Positions 16,115 to 28,192 of a stretch of DNA of 64,000 nt are shown here, piece by piece. The position numbers and the translations under genes are program-made. A model generated the notes under the pieces. It was not told the origin of the DNA and ran no database searches. It worked only from the letters and a program-made list of their open reading frames with translations. The stretch is from assembly GCA_025917655.1 (NCBI GenBank), contig CP084609.1:930001-994000 (forward strand), read 5' to 3'. The DNA comes from Chlorella sorokiniana. Lineage: Eukaryota; Chlorophyta; Trebouxiophyceae; Chlorellales; Chlorellaceae. The first letter of the stretch is position 1. Every line of letters begins with the position of its first letter.

Positions 16115-18234
16115 TCAGATGGGGCCGGTGCGGGAGCGGCGCAGCAGCTCGCCGTCGTGCTTGGGGGCGTGCGGGTCGGGGGCGCCACCGCGGTGGTAAT
16201 CACCTGCTTCCTCAGCTGGTTGTTCTGCTGCTTCAGCTGCTCCACCTGCGGCCCAAACACAACAGCCCGGGGGGCAGGCGAACGCAGGCTCAGCGTTCAA
16301 GCATTCGAGCACAGCAGAGGGTGCGCCGGCACAGGCGGCGTCGGCAGGGACAGGTCGCTTGGTCAATGACCACGGGTGCGCGCCCCCCCTTTTCCACCCA
16401 ACACACCTGCTGCTCCAGGGTGGCGGTGTACTCCTGGCGCTTGGCGCGGGGAGCGGGCCGCGCTCTCGCGGTTCTTGATCTGCGGCGGGGGAGGGGGAGG
16501 GGGAGGGGGAGGAGGGGGGTGTGAGGGAGGGAAGGGTTGTAGGTCTGGGGCAATGCATGTGGGAGGCTCGTGGACCGGGCCCACACGATGGTTCGCACAG
16601 GACCCGCGCCCCCTGCCAAAAGCAAGCTGCCCGCTGGACTGCCTGGCCAGGAGCGGGCACCCCGGCTGCGCGTGCACCCACCGCGCGCTTCATGGCCCTG
16701 GCCTCCTTGTCGTCCAGGTCCTGAGGCAGCTCCGCCAGCTCAGCGGCGGCACGCTCCGCCACCTCGCGAGCCTGCCGTGCTGCTTCCGCCGCCGACAGCC
16801 CGCCCGCGGCCGCCTTGGCCGCGGGAGCCCCGCCGGCGCCGTAGCCATGTCTTTGCGCTTGCGCGCGCGCGGCACGGGCGGCGGCGGCGGCCTCGCCGCG
16901 CGGCGGCTTGCCGCCGTCGCTCGGCGGCGCCAGGCTGGAGGGCGGGGGCAGGCTGCCCGGGTGCGGCGGCACAGGCAGCGAGGAGGGTCCCGAGGCGAAC
17001 GGCCCCGCGGGCGACAGCCCCGGCGGCAGCAGCGACGCCTGCGCGTGCGCCTGCAGCGAGTGCATGCCGCCGGAGAGGCCCAGGCCCAGCTGCGGGTGCA
17101 GGGGCGGCGGCGTGGGAGCGCCCTGCCCGTGCGCCGCCAACGCCCCCTGCTGCAGCTGCGGCTGCGCGCCGCCAGCCCCGGCTGCGCCAGGTGCAGCCCC
17201 GCCGTGTCAAACAGCTGGGACAGGGTCATGGAGGGCAGCGGCAGCTGCACACGTGCACAGGTGGCGGGGGCAGGGAAGAACTGCGGGTCAGCCAGGGCTG
17301 GCGCCGCCAGCCGCAACAAGCAGGCACTCAGAACAGCCCTCCCCCCCACCCCCCACCCTGTCCCCCACACACATGGTGCCTTGCGCAAAGACAGGCCGCC
17401 GGCCTGATACGGCAGCCAGGGCTCACCTGCGACTTCTGGCCCTGCCCTCCCGCATTCTCGGCATACCAAGAAAAGATCTGGTCCATGCGTACGCTGCTGA
17501 GCGGCAGCATGCCCCGCCTGGCAATGGCGCCAGGCCCAGCCCCGCAGTGGTGACCGCCTGCTGCTGCTGCACCGCCTGCGCCGCTTGCTGCGCCTGCTGG
17601 GCGTGCTGCGCGGCCGATGCGCGGCCGCAGCCGCCGCCGCCACCTGCTGCTGCTGCTGCGTCGCCGCCGCCTGCTGCGCCGCCTGCTTGCCAGCGGCGGC
17701 AGCGCCCGCAGCTGCAGCAGCCTCCCAGGCAGCAGGGTTGGGGGCCGCCGCGGGCTGTTGCTGCGGGGCGCGGCGCCGCCTGCACCCTTATCGCCCTCTG
17801 CCTGCTGCTGGTGCTGCTGCCACGACAGCGTGCGCATGAACGAGGGCAGCGTTTCCAGCGTCGTGCTGTTGTAAAGCTGCTTCAGCACTTCCTCCTGCTC
17901 AGGGCAGGGGCAGCCAGCAACACATGAGAGCTTTGGCCGCAGGGAGCAGGCAGTGTCGGCGCAGCGGAGGCAGGCAACAGCGGAAGAAGGCTAGGGGTGT
18001 TGCTGCCTCCGCTGCCTCCTTCGGTGGCAGCCAAGCTGGCGCCACAAACATGATCCATGCGAGAACAATGGCGACTGCGGGCGCAGAAGCTGCTGCAGCG
18101 GGAGGCCACTCTCTCAGCGGGAGGGCAGGTTGGCTCACCATGTCCATAGTCCGCAGCTGGGCCTCGGTGGCCCCCAACTGCTCCTCAACATCCTTTATCG
18201 TGAGGTTGAGAACCGAGGAAAAATCCGCGTTCAT
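16115..18234 (-). CDS. Group-A-like bZIP transcription factor (ABF/ABI5 type)
   Basis: Nuclear DNA-binding regulator. Exons 18139-18234, 17427-17894, 16682-17244, 16407-16479 and 16115-16245. Order: a short conserved N-terminus, a Gln/Ala-rich activation-like region, LPLPSMTLSQLFDTAG resembling a conserved N-terminal motif of plant ABF proteins, an Ala-rich helix, then the basic region (MKRA joined to IKNRESAARSR, with the invariant N and R), QEYTATLEQQ, and a zipper (VEQLKQQNNQLRKQV). It ends ELLRRSRTGPI, matching the RRTLTGPW-type C-terminal motif of plant group A bZIPs. One extra C at about 16453-16458 breaks the basic region; one base is missing near 17174 and one near 16203. The Gln/Ala region also reads better in a second frame. 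The family call is firm; any ABA link is inference. Confidence 0.88.
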
Positions 18235-18511
18235 GTCTCTAGGATCCGGCCTCCGCAAGAATTGCAGGGCAACGCCTCCTTGGGCTTGACAGATTTAAAG
18301 GCAGTCTTGACTTGGCTGAACGGCCGCCTGCAGCCACCAGAGATCTCCGCGAAAAGGGCGTCCGTGGCGTGCCTGAAGCGAGCGATTTGGCAGCACGGGC
18401 CTCACGTCCACACCTGATCAATCAGCTGGCCTCACAGGGACAGCGCGACTTAAAGGTTCAACCGAGCGCAAGTATCGCCGACAGCAAGGACAGCGCGCCA
18501 GACAGCTGGCA

Positions 18512-21500
18512 CTAGACACCTGGCTGCGTGCTGGGCACCGCGGCCGCGCCGGGCGCGGCAGGCATGGCCCCAGGGGCCGTGGCATCCATGGGGAGGTGGC
18601 TGGCAGCGCGCCAGGCACCAGGCCCGGTGCCGCCGCCATGCCCGCGGGCAGTATGCTGGACACCAGGCCCGCTGCCGACAGCGCGCCGCCGCCGCCGCGG
18701 GGTCCAGGATGGTTGTCGGGGGCAGGGGGCGGCTGGATCGCCTCGATGAAGTCCTGCGGCTGCATGAACACCGCCTCCACGGTGTTGCCGGCAAACATGC
18801 GGCCGTTGACGGCCTCCCGAGCCTGCGGAGCGGCAGGGGACAGGGCGCGCACAGCGGTGGGCTGGCCAAAACCGAGGCGCCAAGGCGCGCGGCGCAGCAC
18901 TGGCACCAGTTCCCTCGGGCAATGGCGCCCTCACCCCCGCCCTGTCTCCCCAAATCCAGCTGAGCAGCCTGGCCGCACGAGCTTGGCTGGAAGCCTGCAG
19001 CCTCCTCACCCAAGAGGCCAAGACCTGCTGGCCCCCCGCGATGCACGCCCGCAACACCAGCCCACCTTTGCGGCCCCGTCAGCGTCCAGGAACTGCACAA
19101 AGGCCTGGCCAAAGGCGCCCGTGCCCATCAGCTCCGCGGCCTGGGAGGGGATGTGGGGGCGGGGCACGATGACGCGCAGCACGGTGCCAAACTTGGAGCA
19201 CTCCTCGTGGATGTCGGCCAGCACCTGCGGGAGGGCGGCAGGGGGTGTTGACTGGGTTACGCGGCTGTAGGGCTGGTGCGGCTGAGCATACGGGCGGTGG
19301 GCTGCCGGGCAGGCGGCGCTGGGGGTGGCAGGGCAGCAGAGCTGAGCCGGGAGGCAAGCAGCGGCAGCAAGCCCTTCAGCCCATGCTTCCAGACAGGGGC
19401 CCCTCCCCGCTTGCCCCTGCTCCCCCTCCCCCCTCCCCCGTTTCCCCTGCTCCCGACTGCCCAGACAGCCACTCACATCGTTGTACTCCTGTTCATCCGC
19501 CAGCACGTCGGCGGTGACCATGCCCCCACGCGCAGGTAGCAAGTGGGCTCCGCCTGCAGCGCACGCGGCGGCGGCAAGGCGGGGCAGGGTAAGGGCAACG
19601 GCAAGGGTGGGCCACGGGCGGGCGGGGGCCGGTGGGCGGCGGCAGCAGAGGGCGGCAGCGGGAGCAAGGCATGGAGGCAGCCGCAGCAGACGAGCGCGGA
19701 AGGCGTTTGGAGAGGTGTCAGACGTGGGGATGGGCACCTTGAGCTTGTCCTCGTCCAGCTGCCCGTTCTTGAGGCGCAGGGCAGTGGACTCCGCCTGGAA
19801 GAAGGGGGTGTCGGGGGGAAGGGGGTGTCGGCGCTGAGCCCAGTTCATGGTCGCCTCACGGCTTGCCGCGCCGCGCTGCAAGTCCCTCTAACTTCCCTCA
19901 AGCGCCAGACCATCCCCGCTTCAGCAGGCACCAGTGCAAGCACGACCAGTGCCGCGCGGCGCATGCAGCAGCCTTTGCAGCTCGCTCGCGCGTTCATGCG
20001 CCGCTGCGGCCCCCGCACACGCACGCACAACCGCCCGCGCCGCACCTGGAAGCGCGCCAGCGCCTCGGCCGCCACGATGGCGGCGGCCGCCGCCTTGCCC
20101 GGGTCCACATACCCGCTGGGCCGTCCGATGGACAGGGTGGCGCCCAGCAGCTGGACCTGCAGCAGCGGCGGCAGCGTGTGCTTGTGCGGGTGTGAGGGTG
20201 CGAGGGAGGCAGGAGCAGAGGTGCAGGGGCAGAGGGAGCGAACGGGGGGGGGCTTGGCGGAGCATGCGAGGCCTCGACACGCCAGGTGAAGCGCTCAGAT
20301 TAGCAGGTCACCCCAACGGCTTCCCCACCTACCCCCTCGCCATCGTGCTCGGGGGGCCCAGCCACCCGTCCCCTGCTCACACAAATTAAACATCCCCGCG
20401 CATCAAACCACCACCCGCTCGCCCGCCGCACACCCACCTGCCCGTTGAGCTGCAGCGATGCTGTGGCCATCTCCTGGGTGCGCAGCTCCACAAACGCGTA
20501 GCGCCCCTCGGTGTGCACAGACACATTCACCACGGGGTCGGTGCCTGGGGGCGCGGGGGGGCGCGGCGGCAGGTTTCAAGGGGAGGCATCACAGGGGCGC
20601 AGCTGAGCTGCGGGAAGCCTGCTCACCACGACGCAGGGAGAGCTGTCGGCCCTGGCAGCTTCACACGGGCGCGGCGGGCAGGCGGCGGCCGCTGCGGGCC
20701 CTCACCTTGCGCCATGTCTGGAAAGGCAGCGGCCATGGTGGAGTTGAAGAGCTGGCGGAGCATGTCGGCTGCAGCAGAAGGCGGCGGGGGGGGACAGGAG
20801 GCGGTTATGGTGAGCAGGCGCTGAGGGGAAGCTTGACAGGGGACCAGCGGAGCAGAGGCTGGCTGCCTCAAGTCGAGTGCAGCAGCAAAACCAGCCACCG
20901 GGCGCCCCACGGCGTCCCTGAGAAAACCTCCTTGAAGTAGTCTGCTGCACCGGCATGCCCCCGCCAGCGGCAGCCCACCCGTGACCAGCCCCGCCGTCAG
21001 GTTGCCCACGTAGACTTCACGCTGCGTCTTGGAGGCCGCCGCCACAGCGCTGGCCGCCTGCTGCTGCAGCACCAGCTGCCGCGCGCGCAGCTGCTGCTCC
21101 TGCATCTGCCGCGCAACTGCGGTGGGTTGCGGAGGAGGTTCGGTGTGTTGGAAGGATGGGGACAGGGGGACAGTCAAAGCAAGGCAGGCAGCGAATGCCG
21201 CTCGTCGCCGCCAAGCAGGCTGTCACGGCATCACGCCGCAGCCGGGCCCCCAGCCTGCTCACTTTCTGCGGGGTCTGTTGCTTGGTTGGCGGAGCGCAGG
21301 GCTGCAAAGGGGTCGTGGAAGTTGATGGTGGGGTCAATGGAGCGGCCGCCGCGGCCCACCCGCCCTTGGTACCCGTAGCCGGCGTCGTCGCTGCGGCTGC
21401 GGGAGCGGCGGCGGCGGTCGCGCGAGCGGCTGCGCCGCCGGTCCCTGCTGCGAGAGCGCCGACGCCGGTCGCGGCTGCGAGAGCGCCGGCGCCGGTCTTT

Positions 21501-21907
21501 GCTGCGGGAGCGAGACCTGCGAGGGCACAGGGGGAAAGGGCGACGTGGGCGGCCGCTGCTGCCGCCGCACATCCATGACCAAACAGGTGCGCGCAGCTTC
21601 CTGGCGTGACCAACGTGCTACTGCATCTCTTCGAAATACAGCCAAGGCGGTGCCAGACGCCGGGTCGTGCCGTGCGGAACAAAGCAAAACCGTCTGTAGC
21701 ATATCTCCTGTTGTCGCACCGTTTGCGCCGGTCTCGTGAACGACTGCGCCTCCTATCCTTGCGATCGCGGCTGCGAGAGCGTCGACGGTCCCTGCTGTCT
21801 TTCCGCTCTCGGCTTTTGGTGCCCTTGCCCTCATCGCCCTGCTGTTCCACGGGCAACGACGGCTCTCCGTCGCTTGGAGCCACCGCTGGAGCAGCACCCT
21901 CGCTCAT
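18512..21907 (-). CDS. U2AF2: U2 snRNP auxiliary factor large subunit (U2AF65)
   Basis: Binds the polypyrimidine tract at 3' splice sites and recruits U2 snRNP. Exons 21720-21907, 21263-21516, 20979-21116, 20706-20768, 20438-20544, 20046-20156, 19738-19794, 19477-19553, 19066-19224 and 18512-18822. It starts MSEGAAPAV, followed by an arginine/serine domain split over two exons with repeated RSRSRD units, then GGRSIDPTINFHDPFAAL. RRM1 shows REVYVGNLTAG and GRYAFVELRTQEMATASLQLNG; RRM2 is CYLRVGGMVTADVLADEQ after frame repair; the C-terminal UHM has CSKFGTVLRVIVPRP, FGQAFVQFLDADGA and NGRMFAGNTVEAVFM. A Pro/Ala/Gly tail follows. A G is missing near 19522-19527, and the final frame is chosen because it gives a simple tail ending at 18512. 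Confidence 0.9.
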
Positions 21908-22293
21908 CCTCCTGCACGCCACAATCAGCGCCGATCGTGAGCGGAACTGGCTACCAGACAAAGCACAATGGATGTTCGAGTCCAGGAACAACACAAGAGA
22001 TGGTCGAAAACACGGGCCTGAAGCCCCTGTGCACTCGAAGGCCCGGACGGGAGCGGCAGAGCGGTCGCAGCATGCCCTTGGCAGGGTTCAACTGTGCCAG
22101 CCTGCATAGTCACATGGCGCTGTCAATGGTGGCGCATAAAAAAGTGTGGAGTCGGTGAACCACTTGAATGTGCGGCATTCGGCGGCTGGCGCGATGGCGC
22201 AACAACAGGAGGCCCCCAGACCAAGGCAGGAACATCGGAAGGGCCCAGGTGCGCTCCACAGATTGTCGAGAGAGCACACTCGCGCTCTGGAGG
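21908..22293. other. U2AF65 promoter and SAS-6 3' end
   Basis: 386 bp between two minus-strand genes. No exon, TATA box or TGTAA could be identified. Confidence 0.4.
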
Positions 22294-25200
22294 TCATGCT
22301 GCGCTGGTCATGACCCTTGCCGGCATACTGCCCCCAAAGCGGCCGTCGTTCTGTACGTCGGCGCCTCCAATCCGTTGGCCAAGGGCAAGCCAGCCATGCC
22401 ACTGGGTGCGGCAGGCATCGATGCCCCCCGCCTCCTGCGCCTGCTGGCGCCCGCTGTTTGCCGTCGCAGGCATGGTCACATCGGCTGCTATGCTTCCTGC
22501 TGCCTGCTCGGCAGCAGCAGTCGATCCCAGGTTCAGGCCGCCGGCGGCAGAGCTGGGGAGGCTGGATGCTGGCAGGTGGCCGGCTCCGCTGCTGCCTGCC
22601 CCTCCGCCGAAATGGGTCGCATAAAAGTTGCTGCGGAAGGGGCCGCGCCTCAGTGCCCCACTGCTGCCGCCCACGCTGCTCGGCTGAGGCGCAGCCGAGG
22701 TGCCTGCTGAGGCGAGCGCGGCGCCTGAAGCCAGCCCGCTGGCCGAGGCGCCAGGCACGATTGCCGTGCGATAGATGCTTGGTCCCGGCCGCAGTGCTGG
22801 TATGCTCGTGCCCGGCCCCATGGGCACGGCTCCGCCCGCCGCTACCGGCCCTGCGCTGGTCGCTGACCCGCCGATGGGCCCAGCTGGTGGCGGTCCCGCA
22901 CCTCCTGTGCGGAAGCTGTACCGGCTGGCCAGCAGGGCGGGCCCCGCGCCGCCGCCATAGTGCAGCTGTGTCTCCGTGATCTGGCTGTTGAGCCAGCGGA
23001 TCATCTGCTCGTTGCTGGCTGCAGCGGCTCGCGCCTCCTCGAGCTTGTCCCGCAGGTCGGCCACCTCCTTGCGCAGCCCCTCTGCACACAGAATGGAGCA
23101 TTCGCGGGGCAAGCCGCTTCTTCATCTATTGATCAAACAATCGTTGTGTTTGATGTTGGAAGGGGGGAAGGGAGTCTTCTGCAGGCCATCGGTGGCAGGC
23201 AGTAGTTTCAGGAGAACAGCGCATGCCGTGTGCGGCCATTGCGTGGCTGCCCCTCACACCCCGCCCGCACCTGCATCCTCGTTGGCCCGCTCCAGGTCCC
23301 GCTGCAAGCCGCGCACCCGCTGCCCCGCCTCGTCCGCGGCCCGATCCCGCGCCGCGAGCTCCTCCTCCTGCCGCGCCGCGATGCCCGCCTTGCGCCGCGC
23401 CTTCTCCTTCTGCAGCTGCAGGTCGTTCTGCGGGGGCGCAGGCGGCAAAGGCACCCAGGCAGTCGGACAGGGGGCAGCCTTGACTCAAAAGAATCAGCCG
23501 GTGGCAGCGCCGGGTGTCGACTTAGAAGGTGCCACCGTGGAAACCACTTGCTGCCGGCCCCCCTCATGCCCCTCTCTCCCTGTTGCCCCGCCCTTGCCCC
23601 ACGCACCGTCATTTTCTCCAGCAGCGTGTTGGCCTTGCCGAGCTCCGCCGCCGCCTCGGCCCCACGCGCTTCATGCCCCACCGCCGCCTCTTTGAGCTCC
23701 GCTGCCCGCGCCTCCACCTGACGCAGGGAAGCCTGCGTGGGGGTAGGGGCAGGGCACGGCGGCGGCGAGTCGGGCAGGCTCTCGCTGGCTGAGGGGCTGC
23801 TGCCAGGCGGCGCGGGCGAGGCAAGGGCGGCGGCGCCGCACCTCCATGTCCTTCAGTCGCTGCGCCTGCTCTGCAGCCAGGCCCTGCTGCCCCGCCACCT
23901 TGTCCTCCAGCGCCGCAATCTGCGAGTGGGTGAGTGTGTGTGTGTTTAGAGGGGGCAAACTGCGCGCCGTGAAGCAATACCACTCCTGGTTGGGGTCCCA
24001 GCATCACCCCTGCCGGCAGCAGCAGGTGCAGCTGTGTGCTGACTCCGTTCCCGCTTCACTCTCTGATCGACACACCCTGTCACCGTGCCATCCCCCACCT
24101 CCCCACCCTCATACTGCCGCCCACCTTCACCAGCGCCTCCTTGTCACCCTGCCCATCCCCCCACCCCCATGCTGCCCCCAACCTTCACCAGCGCTTCCCT
24201 GTCAGCATGCCCATCCCCCACCCTCATGCTGCTAACCACCTTCACTAGTGCCTCCCCCAGCTCTACATCACGCTCCGCCTTGGCCCTACCCAGCGCCGCG
24301 CTGGACGCCCGCAGCTGCTCCACCTCCTCGCCCAGAGACCTGGCGGTCCAGGTGATGGGCAGGGGCAGCAGGGCAGCGACAGAGTGTCAGGCGGCAGCAG
24401 CCGGCAAGGCAGCGCCAGGCTGCTAGGGCTGCCGGCCGATGTGTGCTCTGCGGCAGGCATGCCAAGCAAGCGTTGGTTGCCCCACCTGTTTTGCCCTCCG
24501 CCGCCCCCAGCTTGTGGCTGAGCTCCGACACCCGAGCATCCAGGCCGCACTTTTGTTCCCGCAGCGCCCGTGCCTCAGCCTCCAGGTCGGCTGCCCGCGA
24601 CGTGGCCGCCTCCAGCGCCTCGCGCTGCCTCGCCTCCAGCTGAGCGCGGTCCCTGCGTCAGTCACAGCGACAGCAGGGTGACGAGCTTGTGGTGCATCTC
24701 GGGTTGAAGGTTGCCAGACGGCAAGTAACCAGCTGGCAGATGGCAGAAGACGCAGCCTATCGCCTCCCCTGCTCCCTGCCCACCTCGCCGCCGCCTCGCG
24801 CACATCCGCCAGCTCCCGCGATTTGGCCTCCAGCAGCGCCGCCTCCCGAGCCTTGGCATCCGCAGCGTGCTCCAAGGCAAACCGCTCGTGCTGCTCCTGG
24901 CTGTCGGCCAGCGCGCGGCGTGCCTCCGCCAGGCTGCCCTGCAGGCTGTTGCGCTCGCTCTGCAGGGGGACACAAAACTGCGGCAGCAGTGAACGGACGC
25001 AGTGAACGGACGCAGTCAACAGCACAGAATGCTGGCCGTGGGATTACAATCAGGAAGCATTCTGGGCGGGCCCTTTCAGCGTGCCTGCGTGCGCTCCAGC
25101 TCCGCAGACAGCTGGGAGGCATCGCTCCGCAGCTCCCCCAGCCGGAAGGCCAGCCACTGCTTGACGGCGGCGTCGGAGCCGGGCGCAGCGCCAGCGTGAT

Positions 25201-25964
25201 GTGCGGCAGCTGCTTGAAGTCGTTGTTCTCCAACACCCGCAGGCTGCCCTGGGCCTGGGCGGCGGGGGTGTGCAGGACAGCTTGGAACCTGCAGGGTGTG
25301 CAGGGCAGCGCCGCAGCTGTTCGATTGCCGTCGTGACGGAAAGCGCACAAGCCGCAGGCGCGGTTCGCAGTCTGACTTGATTATCAGTGGCTGCAAAACG
25401 GCGGCCAGAATGCCAGACTGGTCGGTGAGCTTGCCTGGGCAGGTCCTCTGCCTTGCACGCGATGCACTTGTCCAGCAGGCCGATCAGCTGGCCGGGAAGT
25501 TGGCAAAGTCGACGCGGATGCCCTGGTCGGAGCGCAGCAGCGCATAGTCCTCCTCACCCACCTCCAGCAGGTGGAGGAAGTAAGGGTCGGCCTCGCTGGA
25601 CAGGAAGAGGCGCAAGGCCTGCAGAACCCACGGCAGCCAGGAGGAGTGCGCATGTTTGGAGAGCGGCGGTGAGCGGTGGCCGCCCGCAAGAGCGCTGCTG
25701 CGAGATACGACGGCATCGATCGCTGCAGATTATCATTTAGAATGCACTGTAATATGCGCCGGCAACGCAAAGGCGCTCTGCAAGGAGTCAGAGGTTGGTC
25801 CAATGCCCGTGCCTCACCCGTTGGCCGTGCTTCTGCCCTGTGGCGATCAGCCGTATTGTCAAATCACTGGTTCGTTCCTCGCTGCGCTCCCCGCGCTTCA
25901 CCAGCACCGGGCAGCTCCTCCAGTATAGGTTGTTTCCGCCGCTCAGCTCGTTCTCGGCCTCCAT
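22294..25964 (-). CDS. SAS6: Centriole cartwheel protein SAS-6
   Basis: Self-assembling hub protein that sets nine-fold symmetry in centrioles and basal bodies. Exons 25818-25964, 25435-25618, 25085-25288, 24784-24959, 24486-24652, 24240-24339, 23842-23919, 23607-23732, 23271-23427 and 22294-23081. The N-terminal head domain is nearly complete: NLYWRSCPVLVKRGERSEER, DLTIRLIATG, SSEADPYFLHLLEVGEEDY, IRVDFANFP, SLRVLENNDFKQLPHITLAL. Six exons then encode a long Ala/Glu/Arg-rich coiled coil. The last exon has EQMIRWLNSQITETQLHY, the motif at the coiled-coil end in SAS-6, followed by a Gly/Ala/Pro/Ser-rich tail. Two introns (after 25435 and 25085) use GC donors. Single G losses near 25175 and 25495 break the head-domain frame. 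Exon 6 phase is approximate, and an exon may be missed between 23919 and 24240. Confidence 0.85.
24107..24255. repeat. About 55-65 bp imperfect tandem repeat in SAS-6, about 2.5 copies
   Basis: The unit contains ACCTTCACCAGCGC followed by CTCC or TTCC, a GTCA segment and CCCATCCCCCACCC with CATGCTGC. It recurs at about 24122, 24180 and 24238. The last copy contains the 5' splice site of the exon at 24240-24339, so the donor context itself is duplicated. Confidence 0.7.
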
Positions 25965-27133
25965 TGTGACCGCCGCGATTCGCCAAGCTTCCGATAACTA
26001 CACTGATGTACGCCGACTGTGCGCTGCCACAAACAAAGCCGCCCCAGTGCCCGCCAACGAGGAGGCGCCGAAAATGGCGCGGCGGGTTGACCAAACCTGT
26101 GGGTGTCTGAGCGAAGAGCGTACTGAAGTTGCTTTGCGGCCGTCACATTTTGCAGATTCTGCTCAGGCCACACAGGCCTACAAAGGCGTTTGAACGGCAA
26201 TGTGCGCACGAACCACCTGCGGCTTGCTGGTGGTGGGATCCAGGTCTGCTCGCTGCGCCGGCGCCGACCCCATCCCCGTCTTGCCCATGATGCCTGCCCC
26301 AAGCGCCCTCCAGAAGCCACAGGGCACGTGTTTGGGTCGCAGACACTGTACTTGCATTGCGCATAAAAAATCAGCGGGGTCAGGAAATGATGCATCGATG
26401 AGCAAAGGGAAGGTCAAACCGGTTCGCTGCCGCTGCTGCTGCGCCCTGCACCTGCGCCTGTACCTCGTGCGGGTCCAGGCCCGCCCTTCTTGCCAGCGCC
26501 GCCTGCATTGGACCATCATGATGTGATGCTACTGATGTATGAAGACCCGCCAAGCATCCCAGCTTGCTGTGCTGCCACTTGTTCGTGGTTGCTGCATTCG
26601 TCAGCAGCATTCATCGCTGAGGAGCTCCTCCAATTTGCCATGCCTCAAATCTGAGAAGATAATGCATTTAAGTTTCAATCATTCCACCCAAGGGGGAATG
26701 GTCTGAGCCGATGCGGCTGTAAGTGACTGCAGCAAGCTGTGCATCGAGATGGCACTGCTGACCACCCGCCTCCCTCAGCAGGCCCAACACGGACGGCTGG
26801 TTGCCGAACGGTCGAGGTGCCACCGTTGCAAGCAGGCAAATCTTGGTATACAGTAGTTTATGTGTTGTTGAGCCAGCTTCGCACCGTGTTAGCCGGCCAG
26901 AGCGAGCTCGCTCTACCTGCCAGAGGCTTGTGGCCGCGTTTCCAAGACAACGTGCCGCATCGGGGTTGATTCCAGCTTCAGTTCAACACCAGAGAAAGGC
27001 TGCTGAGCTCCTGCGGGCAAGGGGCACCTGCAGGCACACACGTGTGTGTTTATGCCCTTGCTGGGTGAAAGCACCGTCAGCCGAACCACACGAGACGAAA
27101 GTGTTGTGAGGTTAACAGTTGTGCCAGGCGGCC
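25965..27133. promoter_or_regulatory. 1.2 kb divergent intergenic region between SAS-6 and the 27134 gene
   Basis: No exon is supported on either strand. The middle part (about 26600-26720) is clearly more AT-rich than the rest of the window. No specific promoter element could be identified. Confidence 0.4.
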
Positions 27134-28192
27134 ATGCCCACCACCATCACCCTCACGGGCGGCAGGCACACGCGACAGGTGCAGCTGCAGCACGGCAAGT
27201 TTGCGTACAGCCTTGACGCGGCCTCGGCCGCTGTGGACCTGCGTCTTGGGGAGCTGCGTCGGGAGGCATACCTGGATGGCGGGTTGGCCGGTGAGCCCGC
27301 CATGCCGCTTCTGCATTGACGGGGGACACCAACGCAGGTATGCAGCAGCTCAAGAGCTGAGCCTGATCGGGCACGGCCTTGCCCCTTGCAGAGGTGCGCA
27401 TGAAGCTGACCACCGGGGCCCACCTGGCGGAGCTGGAAGCCAGCGGCGCTCCAGGGCGTCGCGGCAGCCGGCAGGAGCCCGTCTCACCAGCTGCCACACG
27501 CTCTCCCTCGCTGCCGGCTTCCGAGGGGAAGGTGCGCTGAAGCCGCGGTGCGCTGCGGCGACGCACAAGTGCCTGCCCACCCTCCCCTCCCCCTGTCCTG
27601 GGTACCTCCCGCGCAGACTACGGCGACGTCAACTTCAGGTTTGGCGGCATGCTGTCGCTGGCCCTCTGCAACCCGGAGGTGCGGTGGCGCAAGGGCGCCG
27701 ACAACCGGCCTGGCCGGACGGTGAGGTGCAGCGAGCCGCCTGTGGTACGCGCCACGCTCGAGATTGGAGACCGAGAGGGCACCGGTGAGCCCCCAACAGG
27801 CGGCCTGGTTGCGCACCATTGCAGCATTTACAGAGGGTCGTGCTGCCGGCCTGCAGTGATGGCAGGCCTGCGCGGCGGCTGGCGGAGCGGGCAGGAAGGC
27901 GAGGCGAAGGACAACGGCGCGGCTGCAGACACCATCTGCGGCATGTCCAGCCTGGTGGGTTCCTTGAACCGAACCCCGTTCTTGCCCTGCGCAATATGCA
28001 GTGGGCCTGTGATTGCAGGTTGGATGGCGATGAGTCCACGCCTGCAGCCTGCCCCTGACAAGCCCTAAGCTCCGCCTCCCTCCCTCGCAGGAGCTGTTTG
28101 TGAACCACAAGGTCTCCAAGAACACCAGGATCGGCCTTGGCTTCGACCTGGTCAACCCCAGCTTTTGCCTGACGGTGAACCAGGACCTCTGA
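27134..28192 (+). CDS. Unrecognised protein, beta-strand-rich appearance
   Basis: I do not recognise this protein. Exons 27134-27290, 27392-27531, 27617-27784 and 28091-28192 have good splice signals. It begins MPTTITLTGGRHTRQVQLQ and runs as short alternating hydrophobic/polar segments (KFAYSLDAASAAVDLRLG, VRMKLTTGAHLAELEASG, VNFRFGGMLSLALCNPEVRW), ending ELFVNHKVSKNTRIGLGF and SFCLTVNQDL with a TGA. The pattern is compatible with an outer-membrane-type beta barrel, but I could not match a named family; outer envelope pore proteins were considered. The junction between exons 2 and 3 needs one more base to stay in frame. An extra exon between 27785 and 28090 is possible. Confidence 0.55.

Noticed and set aside
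24107-24255. CRISPR-like array
   Set aside because: Repeats are adjacent without unique spacers and lie at an intron/exon edge of SAS-6; an ordinary minisatellite.
27134-28192. Outer envelope protein OEP21 or OEP24
   Set aside because: Only the general beta-strand pattern fits; conserved OEP21/OEP24 segments could not be found.
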